A stretch of DNA of 47,354 nt, taken from Chloroflexota bacterium (GTDB taxonomy: Bacteria; Chloroflexota; Limnocylindria; Limnocylindrales; CSP1-4). Shown piece by piece: positions 1 to 7,943 of the stretch. Made by a program: the position numbers and the translations under genes. The stretch covers positions 1 through 47,354 of the forward strand of contig JAJYNP010000089.1 in the NCBI GenBank assembly GCA_021786265.1, written 5' to 3'. The notes beneath the pieces were generated by a model that was not told the origin of the DNA, searched no databases, and saw only the letters and a list, made by a program, of their open reading frames with translations. Numbering within the stretch: the stretch's first letter is position 1; every line of letters starts with the position of its first letter.

Positions 1-58
1 GACCCAGCCGCGCCAGCTCGCCCGGCCGGTCCTCGGCCGTGACCACAAACGCCTGCAT
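1..58 (-). CDS. ACT-domain protein, N-terminal fragment
   Basis: Only the first 19 codons are inside the window; the gene continues past base 1. The peptide begins MQAFVVTAEDRPGELARLG. The pattern of a short beta strand followed by D-R-P-G-E-L-A is the usual opening of an ACT domain, the small ligand-binding fold of amino-acid regulators and of stand-alone ACT proteins. The ATG is preceded on the minus strand by GGAGGAGG about 7 nt upstream, which supports this start. With so little sequence the function cannot be narrowed beyond the domain. Confidence 0.6.
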   Translation of the reverse strand, partial: MQAFVVTAEDRPGELARLG

Positions 59-340
59 GGCGATGCCTCCTCCGCCCGGGGCACGGATCTCGGCGTGGAC
101 CCGGCGGCCGCGGGTCGGAGCCTCATGGTACGCGCAACGACGCTGGCACCCGCACACCATCGCGGGATCGTGCCCCCGCCCCGCGAGTCGCGCCCCTGCG
201 CAGCGTGCCCACCAGGCGCTTCGCGTCGAACGGCACTGGCGTTGCACGGTGGACGAGGCGAAGACTGGCGGCCCACGGGGATGCAGGGGCAGGCGCTCCT
301 GTCGACGTCGGTTGCAGCGTGCGGGCAGGGGGGGAGTGAC

Positions 341-781
341 ATGGATGTGCATCGGTCGATCGAGATCGCCGCGCCACCGGAGCGGGTCTGGCCGCTCCTG
401 GTCGAGCCGGACAAGGTCCTGGGCTGGTACGTCACGCTCAACGAGTTCCGGTATCTCGACGAAGGACAGCGGGGCCCCGGCGCGCACGTGCACGTCGAGG
501 AACGGGCGGTCGGGCCGCTGCTGAAGATTGACTTCGAGACCATCGAGTGGATCGAGAACCGGGTGCTCGCGTTTCACATGACGTCGGGCTCGGGAGTCAA
601 GGCGTATGACCAGCGGTGGAGCCTGGAGCCCGTCACGACCGGTTGCCGGTTCACCTTCGACGAGCATGTGGAGTTGCCCTTCGGGGTGCTCGGCAAGCTG
701 CTGGGCGCCGTGGGGCAGCGGACCTCCGAGGCGCACGTGACGGAGATGTTGACCAGGCTGAAGGGACTCGCCGAGGCCTGA
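341..781 (+). CDS. SRPBCC-family protein (START-like lipid/ligand-binding fold)
   Basis: A protein of 146 aa that starts MDVHRSIEIAAPPERVWPLL, the typical first strand and helix of the SRPBCC/polyketide-cyclase fold (I-x-I-x-A-P-P-E-x-V-W). It ends in a long amphipathic C-terminal helix (residues about 115-145), also typical of the fold. The family binds hydrophobic ligands or acts as Hsp90 co-chaperone-like AHSA1 proteins; the ligand cannot be read from sequence. The ATG at 341 follows a G-rich stretch with GGAG about 5 nt upstream. An in-frame extension back to base 95 is open but does not look like protein. It stands alone: 282 bp separate it from the divergent ACT gene and 423 bp from the next gene. 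Confidence 0.75.
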   Translation: MDVHRSIEIAAPPERVWPLLVEPDKVLGWYVTLNEFRYLDEGQRGPGAHVHVEERAVGPLLKIDFETIEWIENRVLAFHMTSGSGVKAYDQRWSLEPVTTGCRFTFDEHVELPFGVLGKLLGAVGQRTSEAHVTEMLTRLKGLAEA

Positions 782-1204
782 TGCACCGTGCGTCCAGCCC
801 GAGGGCAGCGGCGCACCGGAGGTGACGCGAGCGACCTCCAATCGCCAGGCCCATGAGGCCGAGACCCTGTCGCGCGACAACGCCGTGTTGGGCCCCCTGC
901 TCTCGAATCGAGGCTCGTTGCGGCGCTTGAGCGTCTCGGCGCGATCGCCGGTCACCGTGGCGCGATGGTGGGCAACCTGAGAGGTATGGCCCTCCCTCAG
1001 GCTCCTGTTCCCACCACACCGCGCCCTCGTTCCAGCGGGGCGCTTCGGTGTCGTCATCCGGCGTTCCGGCCGGGTCCTGGCGGCGCGAAACCTGCTTCGT
1101 TCGCGCACAGCGAGCTGCGCCGGCGGCGCGAGGGTCCTCGACGTGTTCGTTACCCTAGGCAACAGGCACCCGGCCGTCGGCGGGCCCAGAGGAGGGTGGA
1201 CTCG
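782..1204. other. Intergenic region, 423 bp
   Basis: No convincing gene on either strand. A TACCCT hexamer at 1151-1156, about 48 nt upstream of the UspA start, is a possible -10 element for that gene; no clear -35 is visible. The rest is GC-rich sequence without obvious repeats. Confidence 0.5.
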
Positions 1205-1639
1205 ATGTTCAAGCGGATTCTCGTTGCGGTGGACGGCAGCCACCATGCCCGGCAGGCCGCCCTGACCGCCGCCGGGTGCGCCCGAGGGATGGGCGCGACG
1301 CTGACGCTGCTCACGGTGTACCACGAGCCGCCCGGCTTCGAGGGCGAGCCAGGGTACTCGGAGGATCTCGAGGCGGCCATCCGGCGGGCCCAGGTGATCC
1401 TGGATGAGGAGGCGGCCGCCGTCGAGGCGGCGGGCGGCCCCACCGTGCGGAAGGACGCGCTGGGTGCGGGGCAACCAGCGCCGGCCATCCTCGATGCGGC
1501 CGCCTCGGGCCAGTACGACCTGCTGGTGATGGGCACGCGCGGGCTCGGACGGCTGCAGAGCGTGCTGCTCGGGTCGGTGTCGGCGCAGGTCGCGGCCCAC
1601 AGCGCCATCCCCGTCCTCATCGTGCACGGCGCCGAGTAG
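1205..1639 (+). CDS. Universal stress protein (UspA family)
   Basis: A single-domain Usp of 144 aa starting MFKRILVAVDGSHHARQA. The C-terminal ATP-binding signature G-x2-G-x9-G-S is complete (GTRGLGRLQSVLLGSVS), so this is probably a nucleotide-binding type of Usp. Such proteins are cytosolic dimers induced by stress or energy limitation; their exact targets are usually unknown. The ATG at 1205 has a strong Shine-Dalgarno (GAGGAGGGTGG) 5-10 nt upstream. The methylglyoxal synthase gene follows 68 bp downstream on the same strand and could share the transcript. Confidence 0.88.
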   Translation: MFKRILVAVDGSHHARQAALTAAGCARGMGATLTLLTVYHEPPGFEGEPGYSEDLEAAIRRAQVILDEEAAAVEAAGGPTVRKDALGAGQPAPAILDAAASGQYDLLVMGTRGLGRLQSVLLGSVSAQVAAHSAIPVLIVHGAE

Positions 1640-1707
1640 GATCCGCCGGCGACCGGGATCGCCTCCGCCGCCGCGCGAGCCCCGCCATCCTTTGAAGGAG
1701 AGACGGC

Positions 1708-2172
1708 ATGAAGCGCAGGCTGGACGTTCGCAAGCAGATCGGGCTGGTGGCCCATGACAACAAGAAGCAGGACCTGGTCGAGTGGGCCCGCTACAACCGG
1801 CTCCTGCTGGCGCAGCACGACCTGTTCGCCACGGGAACCACCGGCGCGCTCCTCGAACGCGAGCTCGAGATCCCCGTGACCAAGCTCCAGTCGGGTCCGC
1901 TCGGTGGCGACCTCCAGGTCGGCGCCATGATCGCGGATGGGACCATCGATTTCCTGGTGTTCTTCTGGGATCCCCTCGAGCCGCAACCGCACGACCCGGA
2001 CGTCAAGGCGCTCCTGCGGATCGCGGTCGTGTGGAACATCCCGGTCGCGTGCAACCGGGCGACGGCCGACTTCATGATCTCGTCACCCCTCATGTCGGAC
2101 GGGTACGAGCGGCACCTCCCGGATTACACCGAGCACCTGACGCGCGAGATCCACGCCGGCAACACACCCTGA
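1708..2172 (+). CDS. mgsA: Methylglyoxal synthase
   Basis: A protein of 154 aa that converts dihydroxyacetone phosphate to methylglyoxal plus phosphate, a bypass of lower glycolysis used under phosphate limitation or sugar-phosphate stress. Family landmarks are in place: I-G-L-V-A-H-D-N-K-K near the N-terminus, phosphate-binding TGTTG (residues about 42-46), and SGPLGGDLQVG with catalytic Asp68. The His at 95 lies at the same 27-residue spacing from the Asp as in the E. coli enzyme. Length matches E. coli MgsA (152 aa). The ATG has AAGGAGAG about 7 nt upstream. It is convergent with the DHA2 transporter downstream. Confidence 0.95.
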   Translation: MKRRLDVRKQIGLVAHDNKKQDLVEWARYNRLLLAQHDLFATGTTGALLERELEIPVTKLQSGPLGGDLQVGAMIADGTIDFLVFFWDPLEPQPHDPDVKALLRIAVVWNIPVACNRATADFMISSPLMSDGYERHLPDYTEHLTREIHAGNTP

Positions 2173-2278
2173 CCGCCGGCCGCCGTCCCGCGGCGCGGAT
2201 GCGCCAGCCACGCGTTGCCCGACGTCGGTGGGTGCCGGGCCGGCGAGCGTCGAGCAGACGGCGGCAGGCTCCGCTCGC

Positions 2279-3949
2279 CTACTCGCCCGCCTCCGCGCGG
2301 ACCGGCACCAGGTTCCCCTCCACGCTCGCCTCCACGTGCTGCGCTGCGTGCGTTGCCCGCAGTGGGAGCTCGTGGAGGAACACGGCGGCCGCGGAGGCAA
2401 TGACCGCGGCGCCCACGCCGATCCACATGGAGTTCCCGAGCGCGATCGAGAACGCCTGGTGGAAGCCGTCGAGGAAGATGGGCTGGAGCTGCGCCGGGAT
2501 CTGGGTCAGGAACTGCGTCGCGCTGCTTCCTCCCACGGAGGTCAGCTCCTGGCCGATGTTGAACCCCGCCGGCGCGGCCGGCGGCACGTACGCCGCCGGG
2601 GCACCCGCGGCGATGATCTGGCCGCGCAGCAGTCCCCAGGTCAGGTTGTTCTCGAAGAGGGTGAAGGCGACGGTCAGCCCCACCGAGGTGCCGATCTGGC
2701 GCATCAGGGTGAGGTCGCTGGTGGCCGTGCCGAGCAGCCGGAACGGGACGGCGTTCTGCACGATCAGGGTGAAGACGGCCATCATCGGACCCACGCCGAT
2801 GCCGGCCACGACCATCCACAGCCAGAGCGTGGGCGTCGGCGTGTCGGCGCGCAGGTTCGTGAACAGCGCGAGGCCGAAGGCGACCAGCGCCATGGACCCG
2901 ACGAGGAGCCACTTGTAGCGGCCGGTGCGGCTGACGACCTGGCCGGAGACCACCGAGCTCGCGATGAGCCCGAAGAGGAACGGGAAGAGGTCGTAGCCCG
3001 AGGCGGTCGAGCTGGCGTTCTGCACGACCTGGAACCAGAGCGGCAGGAAGATGATCGCGGTCGCGAAACCGAACGACGCGAGGAACGTGGCGATGCTCGA
3101 CACCGTGAACGTCCGGTTGCGGAAGAGGTCGAGCGGGATCACCGGGTCCTCGGCGCGGGTCTCGGCGACGATGAAGGCGGCCAGGAAGGCGATGCCCATG
3201 GCGAAGCCGCCCACGACCCCGGGCGCGGTCCAGTCGCCGTTCTCGGCGATCGTGAGCGCGACGAGCACCGGGACGATGGCGAGCGTGAGGGTCACGACGC
3301 CCGGCAGGTCCAGGTTGAAGCGGCTGCCTGCGCGCTTGACGGTCGGGAGCAGGTGCCAGATGAAGTAGAGCGACACCAGCCCGATCGGCAGGTTGACGTA
3401 GAACACCCAGTGCCAGCTCACGTGATCGGTCAGGAACCCGCCCAGGAAGGGGCCGACCAGGAACGCGATGCCGAACACGGCCCCGAAGAGCCCCTGGTAC
3501 TTGCCCCGCTCAGCCGGGGTGAAGAGGTCGCCGATCACGGCCAGGGAGATCGGGAACAGCGCGCCCGCTCCCAGGCCCTGGACGGCACGGAAGAGGATCA
3601 GCTGCCACATCGTCTGGCTGAGGCCCGACAGCGCGGAGCCGGCCAGGAACAGCACGATGCCCGCCATCAGCAACGGCCGCCGGCCGTACAGGTCGGACAG
3701 CTTGCCGTAGATCGGGATGGTGACCGTGCTGGTGAGCAGGTAGGCGGTCACCACCCACGTGTACAGGTCCGCGCCGTTCAGGTCGGTGACGATGCGGGGC
3801 AGCACCGGACCCACGATCGTCTGGTCGAGCGCGCTCAGGAACAGCCCCAGGAGGACTGCGAAGAGGATTTCGAATCGGGCGCGTGGGTTGACCTCGATGG
3901 CCGGATGCGTGGCCCCGGAGGAGCCGGAGGTGACCGGCAGGCTTTCCAT
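2279..3949 (-). CDS. DHA2-family (EmrB/QacA-like) MFS drug efflux transporter
   Basis: A protein of 556 aa with about 14 hydrophobic segments, the topology of the DHA2 family of drug:proton antiporters. Motif A of the MFS is clear after TM2 (GKLSDLYGRRPLLMAG). The N-terminus (F-A-V-L-L-G-L-F-L-S-A-L-D-Q-T-I-V) is the standard TM1 motif with the D-x-T typical of this family. A long Pro/Ala-rich loop precedes the last TM. The gene lies 51 bp downstream of a MarR regulator on the same strand, so the pair looks like a self-regulated multidrug-efflux operon transcribed from the promoter near 4574-4601. The substrate is unknown. Confidence 0.92.
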   Translation of the reverse strand: MESLPVTSGSSGATHPAIEVNPRARFEILFAVLLGLFLSALDQTIVGPVLPRIVTDLNGADLYTWVVTAYLLTSTVTIPIYGKLSDLYGRRPLLMAGIVLFLAGSALSGLSQTMWQLILFRAVQGLGAGALFPISLAVIGDLFTPAERGKYQGLFGAVFGIAFLVGPFLGGFLTDHVSWHWVFYVNLPIGLVSLYFIWHLLPTVKRAGSRFNLDLPGVVTLTLAIVPVLVALTIAENGDWTAPGVVGGFAMGIAFLAAFIVAETRAEDPVIPLDLFRNRTFTVSSIATFLASFGFATAIIFLPLWFQVVQNASSTASGYDLFPFLFGLIASSVVSGQVVSRTGRYKWLLVGSMALVAFGLALFTNLRADTPTPTLWLWMVVAGIGVGPMMAVFTLIVQNAVPFRLLGTATSDLTLMRQIGTSVGLTVAFTLFENNLTWGLLRGQIIAAGAPAAYVPPAAPAGFNIGQELTSVGGSSATQFLTQIPAQLQPIFLDGFHQAFSIALGNSMWIGVGAAVIASAAAVFLHELPLRATHAAQHVEASVEGNLVPVRAEAGE

Positions 3950-4000
3950 GAAACGTGTCTCCTGGGTGGGGGGGTGGGCGCCCGCGCGCGTGGTCTGTGG

Positions 4001-4540
4001 CTATGTGCGAAGTGGACCGGTGGGAACGGTGGAGAGGCGAGGGGAGAGCTGGTCCGACTCGTCCTCGACGAGGCGGCCCTCCGCGCGGAGTCGTTCCGCG
4101 GTGGTGAGGAACTCGCGAATGGCGCGCACGAAGTCGGTGCGCCCCTGGTCGGTCATGGCGGCGAGCACCTGCCGCAGCTGCTCGGCCCGCATGAACTCGC
4201 GGTCCTCCAGCACCCGGCGACCGAGATCGGTGGCGGTGACGAACACGACCCGGCGGTCGGTCTCATCGTGAGTGCGGCGCACGAGTCCGCGCTCCTCCAT
4301 CCGGGACACGATCCCGGTGGCGTTCGAGACGGCGACCTCCAGAATGTCGGCCAGGCGGCTCATCGCGAGGGGCCCGCTGGCCTCGAGCACCATGAGCACG
4401 TGTAGCGCCGTCATGCTGATGTCCTGCCGGCACCACCGGCGGACGTGAGACGCCCGCTCTCTTGCGATCAGCGCGAGGAGCTCGCTGACAGCAGCGTCGG
4501 TGGGGGTGCCGGTGTGAGACGTGGTCGTCGTCGATTCCAT
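4001..4540 (-). CDS. MarR-family transcriptional regulator
   Basis: A protein of 179 aa with a MarR winged helix. It has N-terminal dimerisation helices, a recognition region around M-S-R-L-A-D-I-L-E-V-A-V-S-N-A-T-G-I-V-S-R-M, and a wing containing R-T-H-D-E-T-D-R-R-V, the classic D-x-R-D/E-R wing signature. It probably represses its own operon and the downstream efflux gene, with release by a small hydrophobic ligand (family inference). Its promoter is unusually AT-rich and close to sigma-70 consensus, with two inverted repeats overlapping it. The 5' leader would be only about 25 nt, with no strong Shine-Dalgarno. Confidence 0.9.
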   Translation of the reverse strand: MESTTTTSHTGTPTDAAVSELLALIARERASHVRRWCRQDISMTALHVLMVLEASGPLAMSRLADILEVAVSNATGIVSRMEERGLVRRTHDETDRRVVFVTATDLGRRVLEDREFMRAEQLRQVLAAMTDQGRTDFVRAIREFLTTAERLRAEGRLVEDESDQLSPRLSTVPTGPLRT

Positions 4541-4561
4541 ACTGCGTGACGAATGGTTGCT

Positions 4562-4607
4562 TTGCTGGCTCTTATTATGCGCGTCAGCAAGGTTATGTCA
4601 AGCATAA
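4562..4607. promoter_or_regulatory. Candidate MarR operators overlapping the promoter
   Basis: Two inverted repeats lie here. TTATG-TCAAG-CATAA at 4593-4607 overlaps the -35 element. TTGCTG (4562-4567) and CAGCAA (4585-4590) bracket the -10 element with a 17-bp gap. Either could bind the dimeric MarR regulator encoded just downstream. Binding is inferred from position only. Confidence 0.5.
4574..4601 (-). promoter_or_regulatory. Near-consensus sigma-70 promoter of the marR-efflux operon
   Basis: Read on the minus strand, TTGACA (complement of 4596-4601) is followed after 16 bp by CATAAT (complement of 4574-4579), matching 5 of 6 bases of the -10 consensus. It points at the marR start at 4540 and is the best housekeeping-type promoter I saw in the window. 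Confidence 0.75.
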
Positions 4608-4740
4608 GTATCGGTGCGCGCTGCGGGAAACGAAGAGATCGTGGCCCTGGCCGGCCCGGCACCACGTGCGTCTCGACGCTCCGGACCCCCAGCCGGCGGT
4701 AGACCGGCCCGCCCGGGGGGTTCGCCGCGCAGCCTCAGGG

Positions 4741-6423
4741 TCAGTCCAGCGTGACCCGCTGGTGCCAGTGCGGCACGAGCGTCTCGAACCCCATGCCGCG
4801 GACCTTGGGCTCCAGCGCCTCCTGCGCCTCGGGGTCGCCGTGCACGATGAAGACGTGCCGCGGGAACCCGGCGTCCCCGGGACGCTTCCCGGCGGCGAAG
4901 GCGCCCAGCCAGGCGAGGAGGCCAGCTTCGTCGGCGTGTGCCGAGAGGCCACTGATCGAGCGGACCTGGCAGCGCACCACGCGTGTCTCGCCGTCGATGC
5001 GGACGGTCTTCGCGCCAGCCTGGAGGTGGGCGCCGAGGGTGCCCACGCCCTGGTAGCCCACGAAGAGGAGCACGGCGCCCGGGTCGCCGATCAGCTCGCG
5101 CAGATGCCCCAGCACGCGGCCCCCGGTGAGCATCCCGTTCGATGCCACGATCATGTAGGGCCGCTTCGCCCTCGAGATGGCCTGCGAATCCTCGAAGTCG
5201 CTGGTCACCACCTGGTTCGGGAAATCGAGCGGCGCCTCGTGGCGGGCCAGCAGGTCGCGGGTCTCCTCGTCCCAGTAGTCGCTGTAGCGGCGGTAGATGT
5301 CGCTGGCGTGGGAGGCCATCGGCGAGTCGAGGAAGAGCGGCAGGAGAGGGATCCGTCCCGCGTCCACGAGCCGGTTCAGCTCCCAGACGATCTCCTGCGT
5401 CCGGCCGATGGCGAACGACGGCACGAGCAGCACGCCGTCGTGCTCCGCGACGAGCCGGACCGCCTCGGCCAGGAGACGGACCGCCTCCTCGTGGGGCTCG
5501 TGCTCACGGCCGCCATAGGTGGACTCGACGAACACGTAGTCGGCCGAGGGGATGGGGGTGGGATCGCGCAGGATGGGGGTGTCGACGGGACCGAGGTCGC
5601 CGGAGAAGACGAGCGTGCGAGCCGGGTGGTCGGGCCCTGCGTCGACCTCGAGCCGGATGATCGCCGAACCCAGGATGTGGCCGGCGTCCAGGAAGGTGGC
5701 CGCGATCCCGGGCGCGACCCGCACGCGCTGTCCGTAATCGATGCCACGGAACTGGCCGAGGGCAGCGCGCGCCTGGTGCTGATCGTAGAGCGGCTCGTCG
5801 ATCTCCACCTCGACCTGGGCGGCCCCGGTGAGGATGGCGTGCTCGGGGTTGGGACGGCCCTTCGGCGTTGCGGCCGGGGGAAGGCTGCCGCCGCTCGTGC
5901 TCGGGTGGGTCGCCTGCGCCGGCCCCATGGCGTGTGCCGGCTCGTCCGCCGTCGCCGGCCCGGGCACCGGGATCGGCCCCTCCGCCCCGGCCGGCTCATC
6001 CGCCTGCGCCAGCTCGACCTGCGCCTCGATCGCCGCCGCCAGCTCGCGTTCCTCCACGACGGCCCGGTCGGGATGCCGCCTTGCCCAGCGCGCCTCGCGC
6101 TTCGCGAACTCCTCCTGCAGCTTCCCGGAGTCGAGGAGGACGAGCCCCGCCAGCTCCACGGTCCCGCGCGTGGCGTAGATCGGGCCACGGAACCCTTCGG
6201 CGACCACGTGCGGAATCAGCCCGCAGTGATCCAGGTGGGCGTGCGTCAGGACGATCGCGTCCAGCGACGCCGGGTCGTAGGCGAGGGGGACCCGGTTGCG
6301 CACCGACTCGTTCGGGCTGCCCTGGAACATCCCGCAATCGACCAGGATCCGGGCGCGGTCGGTCGTCAGGAGGAACTGGGAGCCGGTCACCGTGTTCGCG
6401 GCCCCGAGGAAGTGCACGTCCAT
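4741..6423 (-). CDS. MBL-fold/beta-CASP metallo-hydrolase with RNA-specificity (RMMBL) domain
   Basis: A protein of 560 aa from MDVHFLGAANTVTGSQFLL, the standard opening of bacterial CPSF-like beta-CASP proteins. The zinc motif H-A-H-L-D-H-C-G lies near residue 60, followed by D-A-G-H-I-L-G-S and F-S-G-D-L-G. The beta-CASP part has P-S-F-A-I-G-R-T-Q-E and A-S-N-G-M-L-T-G-G. The C-terminal RMMBL part has S-G-L-S-A-H-A-D-E and V-H-G-D-P-E-A. Members are RNA endo- or exonucleases; the substrate here is unknown. An Ala/Pro/Glu-rich stretch of about 60 residues (around 175-235) interrupts the MBL domain. An ATG three codons upstream is also possible, but the family usually starts at this Met. Confidence 0.88.
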   Translation of the reverse strand: MDVHFLGAANTVTGSQFLLTTDRARILVDCGMFQGSPNESVRNRVPLAYDPASLDAIVLTHAHLDHCGLIPHVVAEGFRGPIYATRGTVELAGLVLLDSGKLQEEFAKREARWARRHPDRAVVEERELAAAIEAQVELAQADEPAGAEGPIPVPGPATADEPAHAMGPAQATHPSTSGGSLPPAATPKGRPNPEHAILTGAAQVEVEIDEPLYDQHQARAALGQFRGIDYGQRVRVAPGIAATFLDAGHILGSAIIRLEVDAGPDHPARTLVFSGDLGPVDTPILRDPTPIPSADYVFVESTYGGREHEPHEEAVRLLAEAVRLVAEHDGVLLVPSFAIGRTQEIVWELNRLVDAGRIPLLPLFLDSPMASHASDIYRRYSDYWDEETRDLLARHEAPLDFPNQVVTSDFEDSQAISRAKRPYMIVASNGMLTGGRVLGHLRELIGDPGAVLLFVGYQGVGTLGAHLQAGAKTVRIDGETRVVRCQVRSISGLSAHADEAGLLAWLGAFAAGKRPGDAGFPRHVFIVHGDPEAQEALEPKVRGMGFETLVPHWHQRVTLD

Positions 6424-6538
6424 GCCGCGCATCGTGCCACCGGACGCGCCGGCGCGCGAGCTGCGCGTGCTCGAGGGACAGACGCGTGCCGGCGGGACGA
6501 ATCAGCCCCGGCGGACCGTGCCCGGCGCCACCAGCCGC

Positions 6539-6554
6539 TACACTCAGCCGAATG
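6539..6554 (+). promoter_or_regulatory. TACACT -10-like hexamer before a possible leader peptide
   Basis: TACACT at 6539-6544 lies 7 nt before an ATG (6552) and 9 nt before a GTG (6554). The ATG opens a 16-codon ORF. The GTG opens a 22-codon ORF whose stop (6620-6622) overlaps the rhomboid GTG at 6615. This would place the rhomboid gene behind a leaderless leader peptide. It is inferred from spacing only. Confidence 0.35.
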
Positions 6555-6614
6555 TGCCTGACGACCGCCTCCACCGATCCGCGCGATCGGCGCCCCCCAT
6601 GACCGACGCTCCCC

Positions 6615-7934
6615 GTGGCTGACGACACCGGCGCCCGGCCCCGCGACCCGTTCGCGACCGGCCCGCTCGATCGAGCGGCCGCCCAGGCACTGGTCCAGCG
6701 TGCCGACGCCCTCGCCTCGCAGGGGGAGTACCAGCAGGCCGCCGCCTTCTACTCCCGCGTGGTCGGCCATCGCGACCCCGACCTGCACGTGGCCGCCCTG
6801 CTCGGCCTCTCCGAGTGCCGCTACCGCATGGACGAGGACGAGGCCGCGCTCGAGGGCTGGCGGCTCGCGACGCAGGCGCCCGAGACCCCGCTGAGCTGGA
6901 TCGCCTGGCGCCAGCTGGCCGCCGCGCGCGTCCGCCAGGGCGATCTGCGGGGCGCCCTCGACGCGTACCGGCAGGCAGACCGCCGTGCCCCCCGGGAGGC
7001 CAGGGCCGAGATCGCGTCCCGGCTCGGCTGGCTCAGCAAGGAGCTCGGCGACCGGCGCGCAGCCGGGCGCTACTTCGGCCGGTCGCGGGCCGGCGGGATC
7101 GACCAGCCCATCGTCACCTACGCGATCCTGGTGGTCACGATCGCCATCGGCCTCTTCCAGATGGTGGGCGGCGCGCAGGGAGCCGCGATCACCAACCTCC
7201 TGATGCTCGACAAGGCGGCGGTGGCCCGTGGCGAGTACTGGCGGCTGCTCAGCGTGGTACTCGTGCATGCCGGGCTGCTCCACCTGGCGTTCAACATGTA
7301 CGCGCTCTACCTGGTCGGCCCTCTGGTGGAGCGCATCTACGGGCGCACGCAGTACCTGCTCATGTACGTGCTGTCCGGGATCGCCGGGTCGGTGCTCAGC
7401 TACATCTTCCTGTCCGAGAACGCGGTCGGTGCGAGCGGGGCGATCTTCGGGCTGTTCGGCGTCGTGTTCATCGCCTACCGCGTGCACAACCCGCTCCTGG
7501 GCCGGGGCGCCGACGCCCTGGCGCGCCAGATCGGGTTCCTGATCGTGTTCAACCTGGTGCTCGACCTGGGGCTGATCGGAGGCGGGGTCGGGATCGACAT
7601 CTTTGCCCACATCGGCGGCCTGATCGCCGGGGTCTGGCTCGGATTGATCCTCCTGCCGACGGGGCTCCGGCTCGCGGATCTCTGGCAGCACCCGGCCGGG
7701 GCGCCAGGACCCGCCAGGGCGCCGCTGTCCGGCGTGCTGCGGATCGGCGGCGTGCTGCTGCTCGTGGCCGTGCTGGTGGTGGGACTGCAGCTCGGCACGA
7801 CCATCCGGACCGGGGGCGGCGGGGCGGTCGGAGCCACGCCTGGCACGACGGTGGCGGCCGCCGCGTTCGACGTGCCGGGCGCCGCCCGGGCGGCGCCGGA
7901 TACGAGCCCGGGATCGGCCGCGCAGGACTCCTGA
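6615..7934 (+). CDS. Rhomboid-family intramembrane serine protease with N-terminal TPR-like domain
   Basis: A protein of 439 aa. Residues about 20-155 are a soluble helical repeat region resembling TPRs (A-x-x-Y-x-x-A-A-x-F-Y-x-R and similar). Six or seven membrane segments follow from about residue 165. Rhomboid signatures are intact: H-L-A-F-N-M-Y-A-L (His223, Asn227), G-A-S-G-A-I-F-G with nucleophile Ser274, and H-I-G-G with catalytic His332. A final TM near residue 380 is followed by a Gly/Ala-rich tail. It should cleave transmembrane substrates; targets are unknown. The GTG at 6615 is the first start after an in-frame stop and lacks a Shine-Dalgarno, so coupling to a short upstream ORF is possible. 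It is convergent with the glycosyltransferase 9 bp away. Confidence 0.9.
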   Translation: MADDTGARPRDPFATGPLDRAAAQALVQRADALASQGEYQQAAAFYSRVVGHRDPDLHVAALLGLSECRYRMDEDEAALEGWRLATQAPETPLSWIAWRQLAAARVRQGDLRGALDAYRQADRRAPREARAEIASRLGWLSKELGDRRAAGRYFGRSRAGGIDQPIVTYAILVVTIAIGLFQMVGGAQGAAITNLLMLDKAAVARGEYWRLLSVVLVHAGLLHLAFNMYALYLVGPLVERIYGRTQYLLMYVLSGIAGSVLSYIFLSENAVGASGAIFGLFGVVFIAYRVHNPLLGRGADALARQIGFLIVFNLVLDLGLIGGGVGIDIFAHIGGLIAGVWLGLILLPTGLRLADLWQHPAGAPGPARAPLSGVLRIGGVLLLVAVLVVGLQLGTTIRTGGGGAVGATPGTTVAAAAFDVPGAARAAPDTSPGSAAQDS

Positions 7935-7943
7935 AGCCGCGGG

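Noticed and set aside
2228..4405. Plus-strand open frame of 725 codons opposite the DHA2 transporter and marR
   Set aside because: Sense genes on the minus strand carry full family signatures; the plus frame does not.
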